In this document: positions 51,818 to 64,000 of the stretch, in pieces
Position numbering within the stretch: the stretch's first letter is position 1
How the letters are laid out: each line of letters starts with the position of its first letter
DNA from: Manis javanica
Lineage: Eukaryota; Chordata; Mammalia; Pholidota; Manidae
Assembly (NCBI RefSeq): GCF_040802235.1
Contig: NC_133161.1
Location: 144,513,121-144,577,120, forward strand
Reading direction: 5' to 3'
Length of the DNA: 64,000 bases
Made by a program: the position numbers and the translations under genes
The notes under the pieces: model-generated
Told to the model about the DNA's origin: nothing
Database searches by the model: none
What the model saw: only the letters and a program-made list of their open reading frames with translations

Positions 51818-54800
51818 CTAGGTGGCTACATGGGCAGGAGAGGAAATAGAAACAAATTCCCGGAGGATATTTTTGGCCATTTCAATGTTGTTGTGGGCAA
51901 TGACCAAAGCTTTCTGGATGTCCTGATAGGAGTACCCCTGACTCAGGAGGCTCTCGATCTCACTGGAGAGCTGTGGTGAGGCAGCAGCACCTTGCTGGCA
52001 GCTCCCCGCTTTTCGTTCAGAGTTGATTCTCCGAGGGAATGGTTTGGGAGGCCTCTCAGGAACTTGGGAACCCTCAGTGAAGTCTAAAAAGAGGGAAGAA
52101 AATATTTGCAAATCTGGGGGAATCCTCACTAATGGTCCTAACAATGTGCTGAGGTCAAGCTGCGATGGACCGCCTGTCGGCTGGGTCCCGGTGCTCTTCA
52201 TTCCCAAGGCTAGGTTTACGGGTTCCAGGGCTTTACCCTCCCTCTCACAGCAGGAGCAAGGGCGACCGTCTGAATACACACGCACCTGCTCCCCCAACAG
52301 CAGCTCCTGCTGGCAGAGGCACCAAAGCCCAGCACTGGCACCGTGTTTACGCTCAGCAACAAGTTTTCACACACATAACTGCCTGATTTTTTTTTAAATT
52401 TCTGAGTGGGCCAGAGAAGACTCTAAATGTCTCCTCTTACAAATATGCAAACAGAAAAATAAGCCCAAGTTGCAGGAGAAGGGCACTAAGCAAGGGTGGG
52501 TGGGGATCACCACCTGTTTGGGCAACTGGATGCTGTTGATCTTTTCCACCAGCTGTCCTGAGGCTGTCTTCAATTTCCAATTCCAGAGCAACTCTGGTTG
52601 CTGCCCTCCCTGGCAGACACAGGTGCAAGGATGACCGGCCCGTGACAGTCAAGGCCCAAACGTGGGCTGGCTCCGGGCCCTGTCAGGGGGCTTTAGAGCC
52701 AGCACACCTCCTTTCCAATGGGACAGGGGCCGGAAGAAGGAATGTGTGGTCTGACCCATCAGGCTTAATTAGCACTGGCATACTGCACACACTCAGAAGA
52801 GCCAGAAACCCGCCCACCACCAGCACAGGAGGAGTCACGATTCACAGAGCAACTCAGAAATTTCTGAGTCTGACTACAATTTAACTTCCTAGTTTGGGAA
52901 AGCTTAACTTTCCTCCTATCACACATAATTTTTAGACCTACTACTTCCACCTACAAACTTTCTGTCACCAAGCAGTCTTCTCGGTTTCAGAACAAATTAG
53001 GAACCATTCAGCAATTCAGCACAAACCCAAGGCTGCCTGGAGACTCACCTGATGTAGGGTCACTTTCCAGAGACAACCATCCGAAGGACGAGCTGGCGTT
53101 AGAGATGTCTGAGAGGGTCCGGCGGGCCAGCACGGCTGGCACAGGGGGCTTGGGGACATCATAGCCGCCGTCCTCCTCCTCCTCGGACCCCTCAGGGCCT
53201 GTGCTGGCGTGGGCCGCGGCCGGGTTCCCTTCACCTGGAGAGAAGTTTGTGCAGTTAACTTCTAACATACTTCATCTTCCAACAAAGTCCATCACACGAG
53301 TACAGAATCAAACAGTTACCCAGTGCCTATCATGAGCCAAACACCATGTGAGGGCTCTGGGATAGAGAGAAAAGAAACAGAAAATAAAATCTGCACCCAT
53401 CCTGCAGTTCTGCTTTCTGAACATGTCAAAGCTGCCTGTACCAGCTTCAAAGCGTCTGAAGCCAAGGACTCCAGGGGCACTTCACAGTGTTCATTCAACA
53501 TTTCCATCTGTACCTCACGTCGGGAGACCAGCCACAGGGCCCTGTGTGTGCTGCCTTCTGAACATTCAACTGGGCAAGCTCATTCATACGGGACTGAGCA
53601 TTCTCCACCCACCCACACACAGAATTTCATCACTGCTGACATGCAATGGGAATGAAACGGAGCTGCTAGAACTGCAGGGCCAGACCATGTGACACAAATG
53701 TCTCTGACCCTGGAAGGATGAAAGCGCACCAAAGGAAGTAGCTGCGTACACAGGAAATGGAAGAGGGGATTCCACTGACCATGGATCAAAGATATTTTGC
53801 AAAGAAAACTATTTAAAAGTACTTTCTGCCTACATCAAGCAATCTCATCAGCCCAATATTACATACAGGTTCATCCCTATGGTACATCAGTACTTTTTCA
53901 AGTAGCAGAACAGTAACTCACCAGAGGTGCTGCCTTCCGTGACCACTGGCACCGCCTGGGACTGAATATTACACATGGCTTCGTACGTACAGCTGTCAAT
54001 CTGCTGGTCACAGTCACATGCTCTGAACGGGAAGGGAAGTGGTACAATGACCTTCAGAACAGAACTCTGCTATCTGCTTACTTACTGCATTCATCTAGCC
54101 ACAGCTACCCCAGACTCTGATTCTACCAAGGGAACACGTTCTCCATTTTGCCAGTATCACTAATAAATGTCATAACATTGACTCTTTGATGAGCACTAGA
54201 TGTGTGTGGTTTTGAAATTTCTGTGATGTTGAGGAAACCTAAGTGGAATTGTTTACAGCTCTAAAAGCTTAAACATTAGGAGCCAGATACACCTTTCTGC
54301 CTTAATTCTGGCTGGATGCCACCATGTGCAGGAAGGGAGCCAAGCAGGTGAGAGGTGTTCGATGAATGCCCAAACCAGACTGCTGTGAACCTACCGGGGA
54401 CTGTGCGCTGTCTCCAGAGGCCGCCTCACATCTGGCTTTTGAAGTCCTAGAGGCCTGGAGGAGGGAGTCATGTACTCGGAGTCCTCCTCACCTTCACACC
54501 GCTCCCCAGGCGGCAGCTTTGGCATGGGAAGAGGCCTGGGAGATGAAGAATTAAAAAGAGAAAAAGGAAACAAAAGAATCAACTACAGCCAGAAAACCTG
54601 CAAGTGTGAAGTGGCTGGAACACAGACCACAACTCGAACCTGACCTACAAAATAGATGCCACCTAGGGAGCTATTATTTCTTAGGACCAAGATCGGTAAT
54701 GATTAAAAAACATACTAACTTAAATGTTCACTTTCAGCTGACCAAAGGTGTGGCTGTTATGTTTGAGATGTGTCATTACACTGGGGTAGTACTTGATACC

Positions 54801-57800
54801 ACTTAGTCTCAGTCCCCAAATAAGTTGAGTCCCAGTCCAAGAGCTAGAATGCCTGTTTGTCAAAATACGCAGCTTGTCAAAATCTTTCTCATATATCATA
54901 TATTATCTAACAGCACAAACCCTTTCTCTTCTCATTTTATGTAAGAAAAACGTAAAATATAAAGACATAAAGTTCCTTGGTAGTCTGCATCAATGCTGGG
55001 ACTAGATCTCAGATTTTCTAACTCCTGCTTCAGGGATCTTGCCATTATATCCAAACATAACTCTCACCCAGAAGTTTTTGCAACAAAACTTCTGGCACTC
55101 CACCTCCAGAAACTAGTCAAAGGCAAAAACAAGAACAAAAACAAAACAAAAACCCCATGAAATTATATAAGAAACACGTGTGTGCACACACATACAAAAA
55201 TTGCTTCTGGGAATGTGAGTTAATGTTTCTTTCCCCTTCCTCTTTATACTTTCTTGGTACCTTCTAAATACTCAGTAATAAGTACCTACTTGATTTGTCT
55301 GTTTTTACTTTTCCTAATCATAAAAGCAATAGCTGTTCATTATATAAAACTTAGATGCTTCAGAAACCTAACACAGAGTTACAGTCCCTATAATCTCCCT
55401 TGACATTTTTTCTTATGTCTACATATTACTTTTATTAGTTGTGCACTGCATGCAAAAGTTTTGAGGTGGAAGGGTATATTGGTGTGTAAGGGTATGCACC
55501 AAAAACGTACGATAGATAGATGCGCCGAAGCACAGATAAATGTGTGCTAAACAAGCAGACAAAATGCTAACAACAGAATCCAGAAGGTGAGTATATGGAT
55601 GTTCACTGTAAAAATCTTTCACCTTTACTTTTTGAAACTTTTAATAACAAAATGGTAGGGGGGAAAACCCATAAAGATTAAGAAAAAACATCAAGTATCA
55701 CTGACAATGTAAGGAAACAGGTACTCCCTTATAGAGTTTTAGAAATAAGAAGTTGGTGCCATGATTGGTGCACATGGTGTGTGTGGGGTCATGGGATAAG
55801 ACAGCATAGCTCAGAGAAGACAAATAGGGACTCTGTGACATCTCATTACACTGATGGACAGTGACTGCAATGGGATATGGGGAGGGACTCGATAATAAGG
55901 GTGAATATAATAACCACATTGTTTTTCTTGTGAAACCTTCATCAGAGTGTATATCAACGATACCTTAATAAAAAAATATTTTAAAAAAGGAGTAAGTTGG
56001 TGCTTTTCTGGAGTATAATTCAGCAACAAGTATTTACCCAAACATGTATGCCCTTGGACTCAGAAATCCCACTTCTATGAATTGTCCCTGAGGAAATAAT
56101 CAAGAATATTCACAAATAATAGTTTACTGAATAAATAAATTTTGAACCACATGTATAAGCAACATATGTGGTCAGCTGTGCCCCTCAGTACCCACAGGTT
56201 CCAGGCTGGTGGAGGCCCACTTCCACCACAGTAGGCACAGTAGGTCTATTGTGATCTACTTTACACACTAGGGTTTCACTTAAGTCAGTTCCACTGCTTT
56301 GCGGTCATTTGAAATAATCTGAAAATCACTGTAGGAGCAGAATATGTAGCAACATCCTAAGATGTTCAAGATATTCCTAGCAAAACACATCATGTACAAT
56401 ATGATTCCATATAGACAAGAGTGACAATGAACATCCACCAGATTGCTAACTACTGTCTGAATCTAGGTGGTAAGATTATAGGTAGCTTTTATTTCTTCGG
56501 TGTCACATATCTGTAATTATGTTTCTAATATTCTTTAATACATATTACTTTCATGAAGAGAAAAAGGTCACTAAAAGGGCAATCAAAAAATGATTATAAT
56601 TCTATTGATGATGTTAATAAAAATATAAAATTGCACCTCCTCATTAAGCATTCTGGCAATATGTACTTTAAAATGTTCATTCACATGCTTTTGTCACAGT
56701 AATTCTACTTTCTCTGCATCTCCAGTTATGTACAAAAATGTTCACTGAAGGAAGTTTATTACAGTAAAAGCTTTGAAACAAATTTAATATCCAACAGGGG
56801 AATGGTTGAATATGTGATGTTATAGCCCCATTAAACATTAATACACAATCATTCAAAGTGGGGATTTTTAAATGATTGAGAGAAATGCCCAAAATAAAAT
56901 GGTAAGTTAAAAAAAAGGGAGAATATAAAACTGTGTCTTTATCTAAAAATACAGACATTTTACCAGTGTTCAGCCACGGCCAAATAGCAAGCATCACCTG
57001 AACCCTCTATCCAGCTATGAAAGCAGAATAAACTATACAAGAAAGAAGGCCCTGGAGATCCACCAGGCAGCCACAATTCGAGGGGCCAAGATTCCAGACA
57101 GAAGTTAGTGGGGGTATTAGAACTCACAGCACCCAAATAGAACCAACAGAAAGAGTTCTGAACTTGGGGTGTGAGGGTTGGTTTAAACAGGCTGGGGAGA
57201 AAGAGACTGGAAATTTGCAGGTACTGTGGTGGTGAAGATGCGAGGGGCCAAAAGTCCTGAAGACGGGAAGTGCAGAGAAAGCAGTTTAAAATTCTGTCTG
57301 CAACTTTTCCTCTAGTTACTGCTGATCCCCCAACTATGCATGCCTGGGGCTAGATTATGGGAAACCAAGCAGGAAGTAGCAAACGAGGAGCTCAACAGAT
57401 ACTTTGGTTGTCTTGCCAAGCTCAAGAGACAAGGTCGGAGTTAACAGATATGGCCTTTAAAGTAATTACTTACATGTTCGATAAAAAAGGAGGTTGGAGA
57501 ATTTTACTAGTAAACAAGAATAATTTTTGAAAATCACATAGGAATTCTACAACCTAAAAAACAGTATCTGAAACCACAAATTCAACAGATGGATTTAGGA
57601 CAATTAAAAACTGCAAAAAAGAGAATATTAGGAAACTGGAATATAGCACAAACTATTCAAGTTAAAGTAAGGAGGAAAAGGAATGGAAAACACAGAAATG
57701 AGCATAAGAACTATATGAGGCATGGTGACAAGGTCATATTCAGGTAGCTGGAGTCACAGGAGAGGTAGAAGAGAGACTGCACACTATTCAGTCTATTTAA

Positions 57801-60800
57801 AGAAATACTGGCTGAGAATTTTCTAAAACAGATTAAAAACATCAAACCACAATATCAATCAACTCTACAAACCATAACAAGGATAATAATAAAGAAAACT
57901 ACATAGAAGTTATAGTAAAAGTACTGGAATCCAAAGACAAAGAGCTCTAGTAAGAAGTCAGAAAAAGAAACATTATCTTTAGAGAAGCAATATTAAGCCT
58001 GAGAGCTAATGTCTCAACAGAAATGGAAGCCAAAAGGTAGTGCCAATGATATTTTTAAGGTGCTAAAAGAAAGTGATAGTATGTAACAATACTTCATTTG
58101 TTTTCTGAATGATTTAAGAGACTAATGCATTTAAAGGTAAACGTATTCTAGTGTAAAAGCTGGTATTACTGGAACTTTGCTTTGTGACTAAATCTTTTTT
58201 CTAGATAACTTAGGAGATAAATGCATTTAAAAGACATACTTTGTTTTCAGGTACACAATGTACAAAAATGTAATTCTCAACAACTGAAAGGGACAGGGAC
58301 AGAACTGTAAAGGAGCAGAGTTTTTCTACATTACTGAAGTTAAGCTGGTATAAATTCAAATTACAGTGTTATAAACTTTAGGGTGCTAAGTGTAATCCAT
58401 ATGGATTACACAGAAAATAGCTATGGAATATACACAAAAGTAAGTAAGAATTTAAACATTTTGCCACAAAAACAATCAACTAAACACACAAGACAGTAAT
58501 GCAGGAAATAAGGGACAAAAAAGCCATTAGGACATACAGAACAAATAGCACAAGAACAGCAGTCCCTCCTTATCAGTAATCACTTTAAATGTAAACGAAT
58601 TAAACTCTCCAATCAAAAGACAGAAATTGGCAGACTGGGTCAAAAATGCATTTATCCTATCGATTATGCTCTCTACAAATGACTCAGCTGAAATCCAATG
58701 ACACAAACAGGTGAAAGTGAAGGAACAGGAAAAGCTTTTCCACGCAAATAATAACCAAAAGAGAGCAGGGGTAGTGGCGGTAATATCAGACAAATAGACT
58801 TTAAATCAAGAAAGGTACAAGAGACAAAGGATATTATGTATTAATAAAAGACTTGATACAGCAAGAAGACATAACAATTACAAACATTTGACAGACCATC
58901 AAAATATATGAAGGAAAAACGGACAGAACTAGAGGGAGAAATAAATGTTTCCACAATAATATTGGAGACTTCAATACACCATTCACAAGAATGGGTGGCA
59001 CAACCGCACAGAAGACAAATAAGGAAACAGAGGACTTAACACAATAAGCCAATGAGATCTAACCAACAGAGCGGAACACTCTACGGAACAACAGCATACA
59101 CAGTCTTCTCAAACGCACATGGGATAGTCTCTAGGCAGACAATATGTTAGGCCACAAATTAAGTCTCAATCGATTAAAAAAGATATACAAAGTATCTTCT
59201 CTGACCACAATAGTATAAAATCAGAAATCAATAACGAAAGTAAGACTAAAAATTCACAAAATTGTGGAAATTAAACAATATACTTTTTAATAACCAATGA
59301 ACCAAGGAAGAAATCACAAGGGAAATTAGAGAATACTTAAAGGTAAATGAAAACACCAATACAACAACATAATAAAACTTATGAGAAGCAGCAAAAGCAG
59401 TGTTAAGGAGGAAATTTAAAGCATAAGCAATCCTATTAAAAAACAAGATCTCAAGTCAACAAACTAACTTAGAACTTAAGAAAACAGACAAGGAACCAAC
59501 TAAACCCAAAGCTAGCAGAAGGAAGGAAATAAAGATTAGAGATAAATGAAATAGAGAAGAGAAAAACAATGGGGAAAATCAATGCCCAAAAGTTGGTTCC
59601 TTGAAAAGATCAATAAAACTAACAAATTTATCTAGATGGACTAAGGAAAAGGAGAGAAGACTCAAATTACCAAAATCAGATATTAAAGTGGAGACATTAC
59701 TATTGATTCGATTCTACAGAAATAAGGATTTTAAGAGTACATCTATACACAGAACTTACTAAGACTAAATCACAAAGATATAGAAAATCGGAATAGACCT
59801 ATAATTAGTAAAGAGATTGAATTAGTAATTACAAATCTCTCAACAAAGAATAGCACCGTACCTGACAGCTTCACTGGTGAATCCTATTGAACACTTAATG
59901 GACTAACACCAATTTTTTTCAAACTGCTCCTAAAAACTAGAGTGGGAACATTTCCTAACTCATTCTATGAGGCCATCATAATCATGTTACAAAATCAGAC
60001 GGACGCTAAAGAAAACTACAAACCAATATCCCTTATGAACATTGATACAAAAGTCTGCAACAAAATACTAGCAAAAAGAAGCTGGCAGCATATTAAAAGG
60101 AGTACATACAATAGCCAAGTGGGATTTATACCTGCAATGCAAAGATAGTTTAACATGCAAAAAAATGGTTAATGTAATATGCCACTTCAACAATATGAAG
60201 GAAAAAACCCCACATGATCATCTCAATTGGTGCAGAAAATGCAGCTGACAAAATTTAACTGTTTTATGATAAAAACCTTCAACAAAATAGGAATATAAGG
60301 AAAAGTACCTCAACATAATAAAACTCATATGAAAAATCCAGAACAAGCACACTCAATGGTGAAAGACTGAAAGTTTTTTCTGAAAGATCAGGAATAAGGC
60401 AAGGATGCCTGCTTTCACCACTTTTATTCAACACACTATTGGAAGTTCCAGCCAAATCAGTTAAGTAAGGAAAATAAATAAAAGACATCCAAACTGGAAT
60501 GGACAAGGTGAAATTATCTTTCTGTTTGCAGATGATATGATCTTATATGTAGAAAACCCTAAAGATGTCATAAAAGAGCTGTCAGAATAAACGAGTTCAG
60601 GAAAGTAGCAGGATACAAAGTCAACACACAAAAACCAGTTGCATTTCTATACACAAACAATGAACAACCTGGAAAAGAAACTTCAAAAGCAATCTCTTTG
60701 CAAAAGCATCAAAAAGAATAAAATAGCAATTAACTGAAGAGGTGAAAGAGTTGTACAATGAAAACTGCAAAACATCGCTGAAAGAAATTAAAGAGGGCTT

Positions 60801-63300
60801 AAGTAAATGGAAACACATCCCACATTCATGGATTGGAAGACTTAATGTTGTTAAAATGTCAGTACCATCCAAGGCAGTTTACAGATTACATGCAATCCCT
60901 ATCAAAATCCCAATGATGCTTTTGCAGTAGAAAAACTCATCCTAAAATTTATAGGAAATTTCAAGGGACCCTGAATAGCCTGAAATCTTGAAAAGAAAAA
61001 ACAAAAAATGCAAATCTGGAGGACTCACACTTCCCTATTTCTAAACTTACTACAAAGCTACAGTAATCAAAACAATGTGGTACTGGCATAAAGATAGACA
61101 TACAGACCAATGCAACAGAATAGAGAGCCTAGAAATAAACCCTCACACATATGGTCAAATTATTTTTGTCAAGGGAGCCAAGATAATTCAATGGAGCTAA
61201 GGACAGTGTTTTCAACAAGTGGTGCTGGGAAAGCTAGAAGTTCATATGCAAAAGAATGAAATTAGACCCTCACCTAATTAACACCACATATAAAAATTAA
61301 CTCAAAATGGATCAAGAACCCAAGTATAAGATCTAAACTAACTCTAAAATAAACCTCTTAGAAGAAAACGTAAAACAAAAGCTTTATGACATTGTATTTG
61401 GCAACAATTTCTAGGATAACAAAGGTACAGGTAACAAGAAAAAATAAGACATAATGATTTTAAAATTTTGTACATCAAAAAACACTATGCAGAGTAAAAC
61501 AGCAACCCACAGAATGGAAAAAGTATTTGCAAATCATATATCTGATATGGGATTAATACCCAGAATATACAGAGAACTTCTAAAACTCAACAGCAAAAGA
61601 ACAAACCACCTGATTAAAAGATGGACAAAGGACTTATACACAGACATTGTCCCAAAAATATAGATGAATGGCCAGTAAGCATATTAAAAGAGGCTCAATA
61701 TCACTAATCATTCAGGGAAATACAAATCAAAATTACAATGAGATACCACACCTCATTAGGATAGTCACTATCAATCAATCAATCAATCAGTCAATCAATC
61801 AATAACCTTTGTGCACTGCTGGTAAGGATGTAAAATAGTATCATTGCTGTGGGAAATAGTAAGTGGTGTCTCAAAAATTTTAAATACAATTTCCATATGA
61901 TCCAGGAATACTACTTGTGGTACATACCCAGAAGAACTGAAAGTAGGGTCTTGAAGAGTTGTTTGTTCACCCACATTCATAGTAGTATCAGTCACAAAAG
62001 CTAAAATGTGGCAGTAACCCAAGTGTCCATCAGTTGGTGAATGGATAAACAAAATGTGGTAGAGTGGTCCCCCCTTATCCCTTATCGCCCTTATTTCCAT
62101 GATTTCAGTTACCTGCAGTCAACCATGGTGCAAAAGCAGATGATCCTCCCCCTGACATTGACAGAAGGTTCACAGTAGCCGGACACTATGTCATATGCCT
62201 ACACTACTAACCTCATTTCATCTTATCATATAGGCATTTTATCATCTCCCATTATCACAAGGGGGATAATATAGTACAGTAAGATATTTTGAAATAGAGA
62301 CCACATTCACATAACTACAGTATATTGTTATAATGGTTCTATTTTATTATTGTTGTTAATCTCTTAACTGTGCCTAATTTATAAATAAACTTTAGCATAG
62401 TCATGTATGTATAGTACAGAACAGTATATATATAGGGTGCAGTACTATCAATGCTATTAGTTTCAGGTATCCACTGGGAGGAAAGTCTTAGAACATATAC
62501 CCTGCAAATAAGGTAGGGGGAGACCCACTGTATATACATACAGTGGAATATTACTCAGCCTTAAAAAGGAAGTTCCGCAATATACTACAATATGGATGAA
62601 CCTTGAAGACATTATGTTAAGTGAAATAAGTCAGTCACAAAAGTCAAATACTGTCTGATTCCACTCATATGGGATACCTGGAGTAGTCAAAATCATAAAG
62701 GCAGGAAGTGAATGGTGGTTCCCAAGGGCTATGGGGTCCGGGGGAGAATGGCGAGTTATTGTTTAATAGGTAGAGTTTCAGTTTTATACAATAAAAAGAG
62801 TTTGGGGATGGATAGTGGTGACAGTTACACAGGTTAATGTGGTTAATACCACAAACCCTTATCCTGGTATATGGGTATGGTGATAAATTTTATGTTATGT
62901 GTATTTTACCAAACACAAAAAAGCAGATACTTAAGAATTAAGAATTTTAAAAATTAACAAAGCCAAAACTGCTTCGTTGAAAATAAAACTGATGAGCCCC
63001 AGCAAGACTGATCTATGTACATGTACACAGAGAAAAGAATGGAAAAAAACAGTCCAAAACATAAAATATGGTAATTTTTAATTGATGCAAATAAAGATCC
63101 ACTTTAATTTCTTCTTTACACTCCTCTGGGCTTTCTAGATTTTCTCAAAGTAAGCTGCTTTAAGTACCAACCCCACTGAATGAAATATAGCTTCAGTAAA
63201 TTTACCTGGCGGCCAGAGAATAAATGGCACTTGCAGATGCGGAAGGTTTGATTTTGGGGTGCTCACACTCTGGACCTGCCAACGGGCTGTTATTCATATT
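51818..63300 (-). CDS. CBL: CBL, C-terminal part (last five coding exons)
   Basis: c-Cbl is a RING E3 ubiquitin ligase and adaptor that ubiquitinates activated receptor tyrosine kinases. Five minus-strand exons are present, in order of transcription: 63206-63300, 54395-54535, 53922-54022, 53049-53234 and 51818-52083. Introns are GT/AG and frames join, giving the last 262 residues (human protein 906). Exon 2 of this set carries EYMTP (human Tyr700), exon 3 YEAM (Tyr731, PI3K p85 site), exon 4 YDVPKPPVP (Tyr774, Crk site) behind an acidic run, and the last exon the proline-rich RPPKPFPRR (SH3 ligand) and the UBA/leucine-zipper domain ending [10 protein letters not shown]. The RING and TKB domains lie right of the window. 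Oddity: YEAMC replaces human YEAMY. The exon with EYMTP keeps the GLQKPDVRR-type segment known from mouse. Tail-to-tail with MCAM. Confidence 0.96.
55760..55993 (+). mobile_element. Unnamed SINE-like retroposon, copy B
   Basis: A 234-base insert in a CBL intron, antisense to CBL, flanked by the 10-base duplication 'aagttggtgc' at 55750-55759 and 55994-56003. It shares the 3' two thirds with copy A at 26649, at roughly eight bases in ten by eye, and ends 'ccttaataaaaaaata', giving AATAAA followed by an A-rich tail. Its first 30 bases are not obviously shared with copy A, so the 5' ends are variable or truncated. Confidence 0.75.
56010..56960 (+). mobile_element. Old L1 3' fragments in a CBL intron
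   Basis: Two pieces, about 56010-56560 and 56640-56960, with the familiar L1M wording 'cagaaatcccacttctatga', 'ggaaataatcaagaatattc', 'ctggcaatatgtac' and 'aatatccaacaggggaatgg'. Both are plus strand. The short stretch between them is not assigned. Confidence 0.65.
61769..61804. repeat. (ATCA)n microsatellite inside an L1
   Basis: Eight or nine ATCA units with one 'gtca' interruption, within the L1 at the position just before the 'ctgctggtaaggatgt' block. Confidence 0.93.
62062..62530 (+). mobile_element. Tigger1/MER2-type DNA transposon fossil nested in L1
   Basis: Starts 'gagtggtccccccttatcc' and ends 'gggggagacccactg', inverted ends of the pogo/Tigger1 type, with a TA on each side (62060-62061 and 62531-62532) as target duplication. 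The inner words 'gatttcagttacctgcagtc' and 'cctaatttataaataaactt' match the Tigger1/MER2 ends. About 470 bases, so an internally deleted non-autonomous copy. The L1 text continues on both sides. Confidence 0.88.
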
Positions 63301-64000
63301 CTGGAAAGAAAAGTATTGAAAAAGAACCTTCTTAACACAGCTAAGTATCCTCCTAACTTATTTAATCTATTCAAAATAACAAGAGCAATAAAATGGACAC
63401 AGATGTCCCTCCCTCAATGCCATGTTTAGGGGTTATTATATCGGACAAAAGCATAGTTGCTTTCAAGCTCTGAAAAAAATTCAGATGTAACGTTAGGGAG
63501 ATAGAGATCTAAAGAGAGCCACGGAAATGGGATTGTTGATTTTAATTCTAGAAAGACTGCAGAACACTGGCTGTCTGAGTTTAAAAATCTATACCTCCCT
63601 TCTACATGCTACCAGAAAGTCAGACCTGATCCATGTCCACTAATCAGACCGCCTATCACACAGATGCTGCTTTAATCTAAGTCATCCTCCCCCTTCTCTT
63701 GCAACCAAGAAATACGCAGTTCATTAAAGGACCACAGCATTGCTCAACTTCACTGTTCAGAGGCAATGATTCGCCCTCTTGCTTACTTAGCACCAGCTAT
63801 ACAAACCCCTTTGTTATTCCTCAGATAGACTCCCCTGAACTTACCTGCCTTTCCCTTCATCCTAGAATGGTCTTCCCTCAGAATCAGCATGGCCCACTCT
63901 CACTGTTGCTCCAGGTTTTTGCTCAAAATTATACTCCATCCCTCCTCGTACCTGCCAACCCAACTACAGTTGTTTCTATACCCCGTTTTTTTGCGCTGTT
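63301..64000 (-). other. CBL: CBL intron, nothing recognised
   Basis: Intron sequence upstream of the first CBL exon in the window. No further exon was found up to the window end; the next CBL exon should lie beyond 64000. No clear repeat family. Confidence 0.6.

Larger units (their letters stand above)
56961..62940 (+). mobile_element. Long L1 LINE copy in a CBL intron, antisense to CBL
   Basis: From about 57740 onward this reads as a mammalian L1 on the plus strand: ORF1-like text near 57800-58080, then ORF2 text ('ttaaactctccaatcaaaag', 'ggcaaggatgcctgctttca') and a 3' UTR that ends 'gtgtattttaccaaacacaa' at about 62930. The reverse transcriptase box FADDM is still visible near 60530 but lies in a broken frame, and stops are frequent. 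The part 56961-57740 is probably its 5' region but is less certain. It is interrupted by an ATCA repeat at 61769 and a Tigger-type DNA transposon at 62062. Confidence 0.8.

Overview
This is mammalian nuclear DNA, not microbial. It matches the block that lies at human 11q23.3, read here in the order USP2 - MFRP - C1QTNF5 - RNF26 - MCAM - CBL. Genes were recognised by translating exons and comparing them with the human and mouse proteins as I remember them. Introns have GT/AG borders, the promoters are CpG-rich, and the spacers hold MIR, L2, L1 and DNA-transposon fossils. I saw no Alu, no ruminant BovB or Bov-tA, and no carnivore tRNA-Lys SINE, so the host is a placental mammal outside those groups. 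Two copies of a short retroposon I cannot name and the lack of a common young SINE would suit a pangolin-like laurasiathere, but that is a guess.

Layout. 1-2.66 kb: last four exons and 3' UTR of USP2 (+). 2.7-7.2 kb: spacer with MIR fossils. 7.27-11.8 kb: all 13 coding exons of MFRP (+). 12.4-14.4 kb: C1QTNF5 (+), immediately downstream of MFRP. 16.0-18.8 kb: intronless RNF26 (-) with a CpG/CCAAT/YY1 promoter. 19-31 kb: AT-rich spacer made largely of L1 pieces in both orientations, with one SINE-like insertion and a 110-bp duplicated block. 31-36 kb: GC-rich unique flank of MCAM. 36.0-43.55 kb: all 16 exons of MCAM (+). 43.86-64 kb: the CBL 3' end (-), with a long 3' UTR (about 8 kb), coding exons 12-16, and introns holding L1, Tigger and SINE-like insertions.

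Function. These neighbours do not form one pathway. MFRP and C1QTNF5 are linked: both act in retinal pigment epithelium and are known as a dicistronic pair in human and mouse. USP2 (deubiquitinase), RNF26 and CBL (ubiquitin ligases) share ubiquitin chemistry by position only. MCAM is an endothelial and smooth-muscle adhesion molecule. All six genes look intact where visible.

The least explained items are the two-copy SINE-like element (26649-26872 and 55760-55993, each with a 10-bp target-site duplication), the 110-bp block duplicated into an L1 (19753 and 21269), and a diverged repeat inside the CBL 3' UTR. I found no evidence for a wholly new gene system.
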